Below, piece by piece: positions 42,906 through 52,294 of a stretch of 64,000 bases of DNA. This DNA is from Carboxylicivirga agarovorans. Lineage in GTDB: Bacteria > Bacteroidota > Bacteroidia > Bacteroidales > Marinilabiliaceae. The stretch lies in NCBI RefSeq assembly GCF_050589845.1, contig NZ_JBNGPA010000003.1:419516-483515 (forward strand), given 5' to 3'. The notes under the pieces were generated by a model, which saw nothing but the letters and a program-made list of their open reading frames with translations, searched no databases and was not told the DNA's origin. Each line of letters begins with the position of its first letter. The first letter of the stretch is position 1. The position numbers were made by a program, and so were the translations under genes.

Positions 42906-44732
42906 TTAATGACCGTTACTTGGTACAAAACGGTTAATGGTGGTAAGTAAATCGTCGTAACCAATAGGCTTGGCGATATAGTCGTCGCAGCCCGCTTCAC
43001 GCGATTTTTCTTTTTCCTCAGACATGGCATAAGCCGTTTGCGCAATAACAGGTACTTTTTTGCTTAGGCTTTTTATCTCGCGGGTTGCGGTATAGCCGTC
43101 CATAGTAGGCATTTTAATATCCATTAGAACCAGGTCGATGCCTCCAACACGTTTAAACACATCTACAGCTTCCTGTCCGTCGCGTGCCCATATCAAACTG
43201 GCGTTAGACAACGCAAGTGCAACTTCAATGTATCGGAAATTATCTTCTTCGTCTTCAGCAACTAAAAATGTTTTTCCTTCCCAGTTGAAATCCTGAACTT
43301 GTTCTTTTTTCTCTGTCCTGGCGCTAACAGGTGTTGTTAAACGATGATAAGGAAGCGTAAAGTAGAAGGTTGTTCCAACCAATGGTTCCGATTCAACCCA
43401 TATTTCACCACCCATTAATGTAACCAGGTGCTTGGCTATGGACAGACCAATGCCCGTTCCGCCATACAAACGTTCTTTATCGCTATTGAACTTGGAAAAG
43501 CGCTCAAAAATTTCACTTTCCTTGCCTTTTGGCAGGCCAATACCAGTATCTTTTACATAGAAGCGCAGAAACTGGTCGTCTTCCTGCGTGTACCCGAACT
43601 CAACAAAACCACGCTCGGTAAACTTCACAGCATTACCAACCAGATTAATTAAAATTTGCTGCAGGCGATGCTCATCGCTTAAAATGCGGATGTTCTGATC
43701 ACTGATTCCTTCTTTCAGGTATAATTTAAGATTAAAAAGACCACGTCGTTTAATATCATCCTGAAACGATTCATACACCTGCATCAATACATCATGTAAT
43801 TTACAGGGGGCGTTTTTAATCTGAAGCTGACCACTGTCAATCTTTGAAATATCAATAATATCTTCAACCAGGGTAAGGAGGTTTTTACCGTTGATACGAA
43901 TCAGATTAATAAACTCTTCTTTTTCCCCCATGCTGATATCAGGGTGGGATAATAAATTTGAGAAGCCAAGAATGGCATTCATGGGCGTTCTGATCTCGTG
44001 TGACATGTTTGACAAAAATGCAGTCTTAAGATGATCGCTTTCTTCGGCTTTACGCTTGGCCAAAGTCAGATCTTCATGTTCACGACGCAGTAGCCTCCTG
44101 AAACGGGTTTCCTTTTCAAGGTTGAATATTAATCCGTTAAGCAAACTTACCAGCGGGAAGAGTGTGACAAGTGCGATAACCAGAAATACAACCGAAGACT
44201 GTATGTACTCGTTGATCGGAATACTTGCTTCAAATGGTAAAGGTATAAGCGGATTATAAAGAATTACACCAATGATAGCCAGGGTTGTTGTGATGGTCAC
44301 TAATGACATCCAGGCACGTCGCTGACTAACCAGGATTCCGGACAACAATGAATAGGATATGAAAAAGGCATAAGCCAATGATGAACTATTGGTTTCAAGC
44401 AGTGAATAAACACCGATGAGATAGATCAAAAACAAGAGCCACGAGACCCTGAATTTATGTGGCAGACTTCGTACCGTTGTGGCAAATACCGCTGAGAAGA
44501 AGACAAAAGATGCAAAAATCGCATAGGCAAATTCACCCTTTTCGAGATAGGAAAGCCCCAAATACAGGTATACGACCAGTCCGATAAAAATAACACCAAC
44601 AGAGAAAAAATGGAAAATACGCTCACGCCAATAGTGCAGGCCATCACCTGATCGTAGGCTGGTTGGTCCTAACCTCCTACGAATAAACACGTCTAGTTTT
44701 CGATATAATCTAGCCTTAGTAACTCTTCCCAT
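42906..44732 (-). CDS. Hybrid sensor histidine kinase with receiver domain
   Basis: 608-residue membrane kinase. The N-terminal ~220 residues hold about six hydrophobic segments with no large outside domain. HisKA has the phospho-acceptor in NMSHEIRTPMNAILGF (His about 244), and HATPase shows NLVGNAVKF, KDTGIGLP and GTGIGLSIAK. A C-terminal receiver domain follows (LVAEDEEDN, DLVLMDIKMPTMDGY with the phospho-Asp, then IAQTAYA and the Lys in DYIAKPI). No DNA-binding output domain is present, and no Hpt protein or regulator is nearby, so the output is unknown. It is a single gene. Confidence 0.93.
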   Translation of the reverse strand: MGRVTKARLYRKLDVFIRRRLGPTSLRSGDGLHYWRERIFHFFSVGVIFIGLVVYLYLGLSYLEKGEFAYAIFASFVFFSAVFATTVRSLPHKFRVSWLLFLIYLIGVYSLLETNSSSLAYAFFISYSLLSGILVSQRRAWMSLVTITTTLAIIGVILYNPLIPLPFEASIPINEYIQSSVVFLVIALVTLFPLVSLLNGLIFNLEKETRFRRLLRREHEDLTLAKRKAEESDHLKTAFLSNMSHEIRTPMNAILGFSNLLSHPDISMGEKEEFINLIRINGKNLLTLVEDIIDISKIDSGQLQIKNAPCKLHDVLMQVYESFQDDIKRRGLFNLKLYLKEGISDQNIRILSDEHRLQQILINLVGNAVKFTERGFVEFGYTQEDDQFLRFYVKDTGIGLPKGKESEIFERFSKFNSDKERLYGGTGIGLSIAKHLVTLMGGEIWVESEPLVGTTFYFTLPYHRLTTPVSARTEKKEQVQDFNWEGKTFLVAEDEEDNFRYIEVALALSNASLIWARDGQEAVDVFKRVGGIDLVLMDIKMPTMDGYTATREIKSLSKKVPVIAQTAYAMSEEKEKSREAGCDDYIAKPIGYDDLLTTINRFVPSNGH

Positions 44733-44919
44733 AGTTTGAATAAGGCGTTATTTGGTGCGCAATGTCAACGGTTTTTTAGAATTCTGTGCTAAAGTTAAAT
44801 AATTATAACACTTAATCTAGTTATTTGATTGAATTTTTATGAAGTGATTTACCAACAGCCAAAATTCATAGATAAATAAGGCTGGTTAAAGGATTTGGAG
44901 GGTGCGAACAGGCATGCAT

Positions 44920-45933
44920 TTAAAACAAACGTCTTCCCTCCGGGCAGTTCCTGCATATTGAAATTTTGGAGCGGTCTTTAAAGACTGATGCCTTAAATGA
45001 AAGACTCTCCTTGCTGCTCCAAAGTTCTTTAACTGAATGGCTTTGAGTATTTCCAAATGCATATTCAGCATCCTTATCGTAACAGCAGGGGGCAAATCGT
45101 CCGTCCCAGGTGGCTGTAGCCGAATGCCATTGTCGCCAGCAGCGGTTGTTACTTTCGGCTTTAAGACTTTTCCCCAGACTGTCAGCATAGCGGCTAAAAC
45201 GTGCGTTTAATGGTGGCCGCATGGTACCAAAATCGTTAAGTTGAGCCGTTTTGATTTCCAGTTTGTCAACCTTTAGCCGGCGAGCCAGTCGTTTGATCTG
45301 AGGAATCTCACGCTCGTTATGGTGGAAAACCAGAAATTGCATCACAATAATCGGAAAAGCAGAGCGTGCCCGTGCTTTCGCCCTCACAACATCGATAATG
45401 CCTTGTCGCACTTTGGTAAAATTACCACCAACACGGTATAAACCATAACTTTCCTGACTGGTGCCGTCAACTGAAAAAATAATGCGGCTTAAACCACCGC
45501 TTACAAGTTCGTCGGCAATAGCCGGTGTTATGTAGTGACCATTGGTTGAAGTGGAGGTGTACAAACCATGCTTGCCGGCTTCTTTCAGCATTTCTCCAAA
45601 ACCCGGGTGCATCATAGGTTCTCCCTGAACATACAGATTCAGATACAAAAGTTCGGGCGAAAGGTCATTGAGGATCTTTTTGAAGTGCTCCATTTCCATC
45701 ATACCACGCGGACGCTTTAGTAAATTGGCACCTGTGGGGCATTCGGGACACTTAAGGTTACAAACACTTGTTGGCTCTATGGCAAAAGCCATTGGTTTAC
45801 CTTTTAGCCACACTTTTTTCTGTCGATAGCTGAACAGGTAGGATACAAGCAATTTCAGGGCATTGCTGATCCGGCGATAATTGATTACTCGCAGTATCGC
45901 CCATGCTTCAAGAAAAAATGCCCTGAGTGCCAT
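44920..45933 (-). CDS. Radical SAM/SPASM domain protein
   Basis: Iron-sulfur enzyme of 337 residues using S-adenosylmethionine. The cluster motif CNLKCPEC (Cys58, Cys62, Cys65) is of the CxxxCxxC type, and YVQGEPMMHP and IIFSVDGTSQESY fit the radical SAM barrel. A C-terminal SPASM region has Cys residues at CWRQWHSATATWDGRFAPCC and CRNCP, able to hold auxiliary clusters. SPASM enzymes modify peptides, proteins or sugars; no precursor peptide gene is adjacent, so the substrate is open. The start is 2 bp after the stop of the OmpA-type lipoprotein gene, so the two are co-transcribed. Confidence 0.92.
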   Translation of the reverse strand: MALRAFFLEAWAILRVINYRRISNALKLLVSYLFSYRQKKVWLKGKPMAFAIEPTSVCNLKCPECPTGANLLKRPRGMMEMEHFKKILNDLSPELLYLNLYVQGEPMMHPGFGEMLKEAGKHGLYTSTSTNGHYITPAIADELVSGGLSRIIFSVDGTSQESYGLYRVGGNFTKVRQGIIDVVRAKARARSAFPIIVMQFLVFHHNEREIPQIKRLARRLKVDKLEIKTAQLNDFGTMRPPLNARFSRYADSLGKSLKAESNNRCWRQWHSATATWDGRFAPCCYDKDAEYAFGNTQSHSVKELWSSKESLSFKASVFKDRSKISICRNCPEGRRLF

Positions 45934-45935
45934 GA

Positions 45936-46952
45936 TTAATCCATTTGTAATAAATTAAATACCTCTGACCAACGAGGCGTAAGAATAATTTCCGTTCTCC
46001 TGTTCTTTTGAAGTGCAACAGGTGTATTGTTCTCGTCCAGTGGGATATACTTGCTTCTTCCCGAGGCTGAAATGCGACGTGGATCTATTGTACTGTTATC
46101 GATTAGTATTCGCACAACAGACGTGGCACGCTTCACACTTAAATCCCAGTTATCCTTTAACTCACCACGACCGTTGTATGGAACATTATCCGTATGGCCT
46201 TCAACCATTATGTCAATATCAGGATTCTGTTCCAGAACGCCGGCAATCTTTTTAATTGCCGAAACACCTTCCTGGTTAACATTATACCGACCCGATTGAA
46301 ACAACAATTTTTCCTCCATGGAAACATATACTTTTCCATCTTTCATATGTACCTGAAGTTCATCTCCCGAATAGCCTTTAAGAGCATCGCTTATGGTGCT
46401 TTTTAAGGCGTGCATGGCAGCGTCTTTCTGCGACAGCATGTTCTCCAGTTCCATAAGACGCTTACTTTGTTCGTCCATCTTTTGTTGTGCCAGTTCCAGT
46501 TCAGCCTGGGCCATTTCAAGGCTTCTCTTTTTATCATTCAAGGCCTGTTCGGCGACCATCAATTCATCTTCGCGTCGCTGCAAATCCTCCTGTAGCTCCT
46601 GCAAAAAAGCCATGAGCTTTTTATTATCCATGTCTTGAGACGAGCTTGCCTTAAGACCTCCCAGCACATCGGCGTAGTTAGTGTTTAAGTCATCATAACG
46701 CTGTTGCAGTCGACGGTTCTGACGCCCTAGCCTGGCGGTATCCTGAGTGAGTAGTTCAACCTTTTTCTTATAGCGGTCAAGGTCTGAGTTTAACTCCCTG
46801 TTTTCTACTTTAAGGTCATCATTTTCTTTAGCTATCTGGTTGGTCTCTTGTTCCAGTTGTGAGTTTTCTTCTTTAACCTCTTCAAATTGTTTCAATGGGA
46901 CACAAGCTACCAGTAAGCAGACCGATAGCGATAAATAAAGTAAATGCTTCAT
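45936..46952 (-). CDS. OmpA-type peptidoglycan-associated lipoprotein with coiled coil
   Basis: Envelope protein of 338 residues from ATG 46952. The signal peptide ends in the lipobox LVAC (Cys17). A long coiled coil runs from about residue 25 to 190 (many Glu/Gln/Lys/Leu heptads). The OmpA/MotB peptidoglycan-binding domain follows, with LLFQSGRYNVNQEG, VEGHTDNVPYNG, NWDLSVKRATSVV, ISASGRSKY and the NRRTEI motif. It should link the outer membrane to the wall across the periplasm. Two bases separate it from the radical SAM gene downstream. A longer frame opens 7 codons earlier at 46973. Confidence 0.92.
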   Translation of the reverse strand: MKHLLYLSLSVCLLVACVPLKQFEEVKEENSQLEQETNQIAKENDDLKVENRELNSDLDRYKKKVELLTQDTARLGRQNRRLQQRYDDLNTNYADVLGGLKASSSQDMDNKKLMAFLQELQEDLQRREDELMVAEQALNDKKRSLEMAQAELELAQQKMDEQSKRLMELENMLSQKDAAMHALKSTISDALKGYSGDELQVHMKDGKVYVSMEEKLLFQSGRYNVNQEGVSAIKKIAGVLEQNPDIDIMVEGHTDNVPYNGRGELKDNWDLSVKRATSVVRILIDNSTIDPRRISASGRSKYIPLDENNTPVALQKNRRTEIILTPRWSEVFNLLQMD

Positions 46953-47234
46953 GTTGTTTTGATTGTTTTCCACTCAAAGATTACAAAAAATACTGAAAGG
47001 TCAATATTTGAAAAGGGAAGGCGGAGGTATAAATTATTGCCAAAATAAACACAAAAAACAACGAGGTGCAAGTCTGCAGCATTCATGTGTTGAATAATAT
47101 TTTATAATTGAATTGATAGTGAAGGACCGGTATTTTATAGCTCTGTAATAAGATGATTAATCACTGTAAATCATACTTACACACAGTTTCGCATTTTAAA
47201 ATTTAAATCCAACTCAGGTTATTAGCATTCTTAT

Positions 47235-47242
47235 TATCTTTG
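47235..47242 (+). promoter_or_regulatory. -7 box (TATCTTTG) of dxs
   Basis: TATCTTTG matches TAnnTTTG, 57 bp before ATG 47300; the longer frame beginning with TTG 47240 overlaps this box and is therefore rejected. The remainder of the 347-bp gap (46953-47299) shows no gene or RNA. Confidence 0.55.
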
Positions 47243-47299
47243 CGCTGTTATTTTTATACTTGGAACACACTATTTAAATCAGCTCACAGAGTTAAGCAT

Positions 47300-49210
47300 A
47301 TGAAGGAAGGCTCAAGCCGCTTGTTGGATTCTATAAATTCGCCCCATGATTTGAAAAAAATCGGGGAAGAGGAATTGCCACAGGTATGTGATGAATTACG
47401 TGAATTTATTATTGATGCTTTGTCTTGTAATCCCGGACATTTCGGAGCAAGTCTTGGTGTTGTTGAGCTTTCGGTAGCACTGCATTACGTATTTAATACA
47501 CCCGATGATAAAATCATCTGGGATGTAGGACATCAGGCTTATGGTCATAAAATATTAACCGGTCGCCGCGATGTATTTCACACGAATCGTAAGTTTAAGG
47601 GCATTAGTGGCTTCCCAAATATCTTTGAAAGTGACTATGATGCATTTGGTGTTGGTCACTCATCAACATCTATCTCAGCAGGATTGGGGATGGCGGCAGC
47701 AGCTGCCATGGATAATGATCCCGACAAACATGTAGTTGCTGTTATTGGTGACGGAGCCATGACAGCCGGTATGGCTTTTGAAGGATTGAATAACATGTCA
47801 ACACTTAAGGCCAATATGCTGGTTATCCTGAATGATAACAACATGGCTATTGATCCGGCGGTAGGTGGTTTTAGTGAGTACCTGGTTGATATTGCCACTT
47901 CACAGACTTATAATAAGTTTCGCACTGAAGCTTTTAAGATGCTTGAGAAGATGAAGCTGACGGGACCGCGCTCCAGGGAGATGATAACCAAATTAAACAA
48001 CTCGCTGAAAAATTTACTGACAAAGCAAACCAATATATTTGAAGGACTTAATATTCGCTATTTCGGGCCAGTCGACGGACACGATGTGGACCACTTACGA
48101 AAAGTATTAAGTGACCTGAAAGATATTCCCGGACCTAAGGTTTTACACGTTATCACCAAAAAAGGGAAGGGCTTTAAGTATGCCGAGGAAGATCAGACGG
48201 CCTGGCATGCGGTAGGCGGCAGGTTTGATAAAGCGACCGGACAAAACCTGGAAAAGAAATCGTCAGTGCCAAAACCTCCTAAGTTTCAGGATGTATTTGG
48301 AAATACCATTGTTGAACTGGCCGAAAAGAATGAAAAAATTGTAGGTGTAACACCAGCCATGCCAACAGGTTGCAGCCTCAATATCATGATGGAGAAGATA
48401 CCCGACCGCGCCTTTGATGTGGGCATTGCCGAACAGCATGCTGTTACATTCTCGGCGGGAATGGCCATTGCCGGTTATACGCCTTTTTGTAATATCTACT
48501 CTTCATTTATGCAGCGTGCCTACGACCAGGTAATACACGACGTGGCTTTACAAAATCTTAATGTGGTGTTCTGCCTTGACAGAGGTGGTTTAGTGGGTGC
48601 TGACGGAGCAACGCATCACGGCGCCTATGACCTGCAATTTATGCGCGGAATACCCAATATGATTGTGTCGTCGCCAATGGATGAGGAAGAATTACGAAAC
48701 CTGATGTATACGGCGCAATTGCCTGACCAGGGACCGTTTTCAATTCGCTACCCGCGTGGCAATGGCTCATTAATAGACTGGCAAAGACCATTACAGGAAA
48801 TTAAAATTGGTACCGGACGTAAGTTGAAAGATGGCGATGACCTGGCCATTATCACCATTGGGCCAATTGGTATCAAGGCCGGGCAGGTGATTAGTAAGAT
48901 GGAGCAGAAGGGTGCTTCAATTGCTCATTACGACCTTCGTTTTGTCAAGCCCCTGGACGAAGACTTATTGCATGACTTGTTTAAAAAGCACAACAAGATA
49001 ATTACCATAGAAGACGGCACTGTTGTCGGTGGAATGGGAAGTGCAATTGTTGAGTTTATGGCTGATAATGACTACTGTGCAAAAGTAAAACGCCTGGGCA
49101 TACCCGATGCCTATATTGAGCACGGAACACAAACTGAACTCTATGGAGTTTGTGGCTTCGACAAGGGTGGAATAGAAAAGGCTATTAACGAAATGCTTGA
49201 GAAAGCATAG
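47300..49210 (+). CDS. dxs: 1-Deoxy-D-xylulose-5-phosphate synthase
   Basis: First enzyme of the MEP isoprenoid pathway, condensing pyruvate and glyceraldehyde 3-phosphate with thiamine diphosphate. The protein has 636 residues from ATG 47300. Landmarks are the N-terminal DVGHQAYGHKILTGR, FGVGHSSTSISAGLGMA, the ThDP motif GDGAMTAG...LNDNNMAIDPAVGG, KGKGFKYAEEDQTAWHAVG, GIAEQHAVTFSAGMA, FMQRAYDQVIHDVA and DRGGLVGADGATHHG, and a C-terminal transketolase domain. It is a single gene with its own promoter, facing the membrane hydrolase gene on the other strand. Confidence 0.97.
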   Translation: MKEGSSRLLDSINSPHDLKKIGEEELPQVCDELREFIIDALSCNPGHFGASLGVVELSVALHYVFNTPDDKIIWDVGHQAYGHKILTGRRDVFHTNRKFKGISGFPNIFESDYDAFGVGHSSTSISAGLGMAAAAAMDNDPDKHVVAVIGDGAMTAGMAFEGLNNMSTLKANMLVILNDNNMAIDPAVGGFSEYLVDIATSQTYNKFRTEAFKMLEKMKLTGPRSREMITKLNNSLKNLLTKQTNIFEGLNIRYFGPVDGHDVDHLRKVLSDLKDIPGPKVLHVITKKGKGFKYAEEDQTAWHAVGGRFDKATGQNLEKKSSVPKPPKFQDVFGNTIVELAEKNEKIVGVTPAMPTGCSLNIMMEKIPDRAFDVGIAEQHAVTFSAGMAIAGYTPFCNIYSSFMQRAYDQVIHDVALQNLNVVFCLDRGGLVGADGATHHGAYDLQFMRGIPNMIVSSPMDEEELRNLMYTAQLPDQGPFSIRYPRGNGSLIDWQRPLQEIKIGTGRKLKDGDDLAIITIGPIGIKAGQVISKMEQKGASIAHYDLRFVKPLDEDLLHDLFKKHNKIITIEDGTVVGGMGSAIVEFMADNDYCAKVKRLGIPDAYIEHGTQTELYGVCGFDKGGIEKAINEMLEKA

Positions 49211-49353
49211 GAATCTTCTTTACGAAAGATCGATGATAGCAGACGGGGTGATCCGATTAGTGGCTGGATGAGTGAGAGGCAGAGGTAGTTTAAAAGTTGA
49301 AGAGTTGAGTAGTTTTGTGCACATCCCGCAGTGTAAGTAATGTTATGAGATTA

Positions 49354-49395
49354 AGGCTGAATTGAAAATTGACGCAGTCAAAGCCTTTAGCATCA
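49354..49395. repeat. Dispersed REP-like repeat, copy 1
   Basis: 42 bp starting AGGCTGAATTGAAAA and ending AGCCT plus GCATCA, about 90 % identical to 63556-63597 next to the IS200-like transposase gene. The ends AGGCT/AGCCT are complementary. It lies in the 231-bp convergent gap after dxs, which holds no gene. Confidence 0.75.
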
Positions 49396-49441
49396 AAGCT
49401 TGGGGCATCGACTTTTCGAACACTAAAAGGCAAACCCTTGA

Positions 49442-50251
49442 CTAAAAGTAGATCTTTAGTTGTTTATCAAAGCGTTCCATCAGCTCATATATTCTATCAC
49501 CCAATAGCTCTCTTTGTATTTGTTTTGATTTGGCCTCATACTGATCATATTGGGCTGTATGGCCAGTGTAAGCAAAGTCAAAATCACGCGTTTTGATCTG
49601 CAGAAAGGCAAAGGAGAACCCCAGTATAAATACGCCAACGGTGAATTTCCTGATGTCAAAGCTGATGACTTTTCCAAGCAATAGCAGAGTCAGGTTAATA
49701 ACAATCACAGCCACTACGATGAGAAAAATATCGTAATTATTCCACCACCAAATATCGCCCGTTCCTCCAATGTAAGATCCGGAAGGCCATAATAAATCAA
49801 CACCTCCCCAGGTAGATGCCGGGGTGGGCATATCTTCAACCAGGTGTAATATAAAGCTCAAAAAGGAGCCCAGCAGCAGGAGACGATTTTTCTGAATAGA
49901 AGCTGCAACACTCATTTTTCGAAAGCCCTTTAAACTGGAATCGATCAGGTAAGCCATTATGCCAATTAATACCGTAAACATAATGGCGGCAACAGCACTG
50001 TGTAAAAAGGCGTGATGCGAATACCAGTATTTGGCAAAGTAAATATGGCTGCCACTATGCGGCAGATTAAATAGGGTGCCTATCGTACTGTCAAAGCCCG
50101 ACCATAAACTAATGGCATCCACATCGGGTAAAGCGGCTGCAAATCCTGATAGTAAAACGATCGAAAACCGCTGCTTAATGCCGGCATCAGCAAAAGCTGA
50201 AACAACCGTTCCAATAGCGACACCTGATAATGTATGTGTTAGAATATCCAT
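49442..50251 (-). CDS. Membrane-bound metal-dependent hydrolase (YdjM/DUF457 type)
   Basis: 269-residue integral membrane protein beginning MDILTHTLSGVAIG, the signature of the YdjM/LexA-regulated membrane hydrolase family. Conserved His/Asp residues that could bind a metal: THTLSG near residue 6, ALPDVDAISLW near 40, WYSHHAFLHS near 77-84 and LHLVEDMPTPAS near 135. Four to five membrane helices are visible, and the C terminus is a soluble helical tail. The substrate is not established for the family. It is the last gene of the minus-strand row 54464-49442. Confidence 0.85.
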   Translation of the reverse strand: MDILTHTLSGVAIGTVVSAFADAGIKQRFSIVLLSGFAAALPDVDAISLWSGFDSTIGTLFNLPHSGSHIYFAKYWYSHHAFLHSAVAAIMFTVLIGIMAYLIDSSLKGFRKMSVAASIQKNRLLLLGSFLSFILHLVEDMPTPASTWGGVDLLWPSGSYIGGTGDIWWWNNYDIFLIVVAVIVINLTLLLLGKVISFDIRKFTVGVFILGFSFAFLQIKTRDFDFAYTGHTAQYDQYEAKSKQIQRELLGDRIYELMERFDKQLKIYF

Positions 50252-50284
50252 GATATCTTATTAAACAGCCCCGTGCATTTTTTG

Positions 50285-51001
50285 TTATTGTTTTAAACCG
50301 GTAGTGATCTGTTCTTTCTTTTTATAGGTCCCTTCAAAGGGGCAGTTGAGTCCATGATAATCACAGTTGTTCTCAATAAGTTTTAGTTCATTGTTGGATA
50401 ATGAAAAGCGCAATTCTTCACATCCATCACCGGTATATACGCCTATACCTGAATCAGACAATTCAACCAATCCTTTTAGATAGCCGGTGCAGCCGGATTC
50501 TGTTCCATTGCTGATCTCAAAACAAAAGATCTTGTCTTCGATATGGTACAGCGAAACAGAAGCCAAAAACTTATCAGAGTTAAATATGTTTTCAAAACGA
50601 CCTTCAAGCTCCGATATATGTGCAGCCTGATTTGCTGAAATATCGGAGTATACCAGTGTATTAAAATCCAGTTCTTTGTTCTTGCTTTTATCTTTCCATA
50701 CACCTGCGTACGTTTTTCCGTTTAATTCGCCAATGAAGCCAACTTCATAATCACTTTCATAATCCGGCGATTCGTTTAAAACCAGCCTATCACCCTGTAT
50801 GTTGCCTTCCAGCAATATTTTTGATTTGTATTTGTCGTAGTAATAATACCCAAGAACATCTTCTCCCTGGATGGTCAGAGTCATTATTATAGCATAGCTG
50901 TCATTGATCGAGCCCGAAAGCTTGATGGTCCTTTTATTGGACTGTGCTGATATGCTGGTTGATAATAGCAGGGTTATAAGGGATAGTAGCAGGTATTTCA
51001 T
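50285..51001 (-). CDS. Secreted protein of unknown function
   Basis: 238 residues with signal peptide MKYLLLSLITLLLSTSISAQ. The mature part is beta-rich (IKLSGSINDSYAIIMTLTIQGEDVLGYYYYD..., LLEGNIQGDRLVLNE, GFIGELNGKTYAGVWKDK) and has Cys residues mainly in its second half (CFEISNGTESGC, DGCEELRF, NNCDYHGLNCPFEGTY), able to form disulfides. I do not recognise a family; the repeated GxWxD/YxG style resembles lipocalin-like or DUF-type secreted proteins. It is separated from the barrel gene upstream by 7 bp. Confidence 0.7.
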   Translation of the reverse strand: MKYLLLSLITLLLSTSISAQSNKRTIKLSGSINDSYAIIMTLTIQGEDVLGYYYYDKYKSKILLEGNIQGDRLVLNESPDYESDYEVGFIGELNGKTYAGVWKDKSKNKELDFNTLVYSDISANQAAHISELEGRFENIFNSDKFLASVSLYHIEDKIFCFEISNGTESGCTGYLKGLVELSDSGIGVYTGDGCEELRFSLSNNELKLIENNCDYHGLNCPFEGTYKKKEQITTGLKQ

Positions 51002-51008
51002 GATTCGT

Positions 51009-51626
51009 TTATTTTCTATTCAGATTATAAGTTAGCCCGATTCTAACTCCGGACTCCCAAAGTCTTTGATGATTGTCTTCAGCCGAGAATGGCAGCAGTG
51101 CATGTGATTTGATATAAGGATTGACAAAAATGGATGCTCCACATTTGAAATCATAGTTCGCTCCAATTCCCAATAGTCCGCCAAATCCGGTTTGTGAATC
51201 GATAGCACTTTCCTTCGATGCGTCTATATCAATTAATAATCCCCCGTTAATAAAAAAATACCTTAGGAAGTTTGCCCTGAGTGCAAGCGGAATGTTTATC
51301 AATGAAAAATCACTTTTATAGGGTTCACTGTCAATGTCTGGTGGTAGATTAGGATCAATTACTATTGTATGCTTTGAATACTCAATCCCACTTTCGAAAA
51401 ATAACCATTTGTTAATGGGATGAAGATAAGTAAGTCCGACAGTGAAGAATTGGTCACCACTATAACTGGCGTCGCCTATTAAGTCCTCCGATCTTATAAG
51501 GTCATTTTTACCAAATGATGAAAAGGTGATGCCAATCTTACTGCCGGCGCTATCTTCGGCCATCTCCTGGGAATGACTTATGCTACAGAAAAGTAGCAGG
51601 CAAGTGAATAATGTAAGTGATTTCAT
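51009..51626 (-). CDS. Small outer-membrane beta-barrel protein
   Basis: 205 residues: signal peptide MKSLTLFTCLLLFCSISHSQ, then alternating strands of the eight-stranded barrel type (KIGITFSSFG, FFTVGLTYLHPINKWLFFESGIEYSKH, FSLINIPLALRANFLRYFFINGGLLIDI, GFGGLLGIGANYDFKCGASIFVNPY) ending GVRIGLTYNLNRK. This matches the general outer-membrane barrel fold common in Bacteroidota (PorT-like) without a specific function. It sits in the row of envelope genes, 7 bp before the next secreted protein gene and 19 bp after the membrane protein gene. Confidence 0.78.
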   Translation of the reverse strand: MKSLTLFTCLLLFCSISHSQEMAEDSAGSKIGITFSSFGKNDLIRSEDLIGDASYSGDQFFTVGLTYLHPINKWLFFESGIEYSKHTIVIDPNLPPDIDSEPYKSDFSLINIPLALRANFLRYFFINGGLLIDIDASKESAIDSQTGFGGLLGIGANYDFKCGASIFVNPYIKSHALLPFSAEDNHQRLWESGVRIGLTYNLNRK

Positions 51627-51645
51627 GTGATAGGATCAATGGTTT

Positions 51646-52224
51646 TTATTTAAACGTTTCTGTTATGAATACTATGGCAAAAATCCAGCCTGTATAGGCA
51701 GCGGTATATGCCAGCGCATAGACGATGGAAAGACCAAGGTTATTCTTTGTGACCGCTGATTTACTGAAAACTAAACGTAAGGCTCTAAAAAACAGCCAGT
51801 ATAACATGGCAATAATAATGAAGAAAGTAAACCATAAAGCTGCTTCCAATACGATTAGCAGCACAACAAATACGATACTCATCAGAATCCATAGAAGAAT
51901 GGAAACAATGATGCCGGCTATTCCTTCTCCGGCGTCAACATCCGGCATGTTGGGCACAATTCCCGATTGTGCTATAAATTCACCGCGATTAAAGCTTTTA
52001 AACCTGGGAAAGTTATCTTTCAGTCCTATGCCATAGAAAAGACCATATGTCATAAAAAGGAACAGGGATGCTGATATAATTCCTGCCGAAATATAAAAAT
52101 TGGAGCTCAGGCTTCTGTTTATATTGATTCCTGTCAGATAAACCGTCACGATGGTAACAGCAATTACAAGCAACGAAATTAGAAAGACTGACCTGCCTTT
52201 TAAGTATGTTTGTTGGGCTTTCAT
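51646..52224 (-). CDS. Membrane protein of unknown function
   Basis: 192 residues with five hydrophobic segments (about 12-30, 40-62, 108-130, 132-152, 165-188). A cytosolic or outside loop between the second and third holds the acidic MPDVDAGEG. No motif of a transporter or enzyme is visible, and I recognise no family. The high aromatic content in the third and fourth helices (WFTFFIIIAMLYWLFFRAL) is notable. Gene order places it between two envelope protein genes, all on the minus strand. Confidence 0.7.
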   Translation of the reverse strand: MKAQQTYLKGRSVFLISLLVIAVTIVTVYLTGININRSLSSNFYISAGIISASLFLFMTYGLFYGIGLKDNFPRFKSFNRGEFIAQSGIVPNMPDVDAGEGIAGIIVSILLWILMSIVFVVLLIVLEAALWFTFFIIIAMLYWLFFRALRLVFSKSAVTKNNLGLSIVYALAYTAAYTGWIFAIVFITETFK

Positions 52225-52294
52225 GTGTAAGTAGTGGATGATCTATACTGGGGTATTTCAATAGTAAGTTTATGACAATCAAAGATTAAAAGTA

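Noticed and set aside
46953..47299. TPP riboswitch before dxs, a ThDP enzyme gene
   Set aside because: The mapped promoter box leaves only about 50 nt of leader and the conserved TPP core words are absent.
49211..49441. A riboswitch or RNA gene after dxs
   Set aside because: Only the dispersed REP-like repeat is visible; no conserved RNA architecture is recognised.
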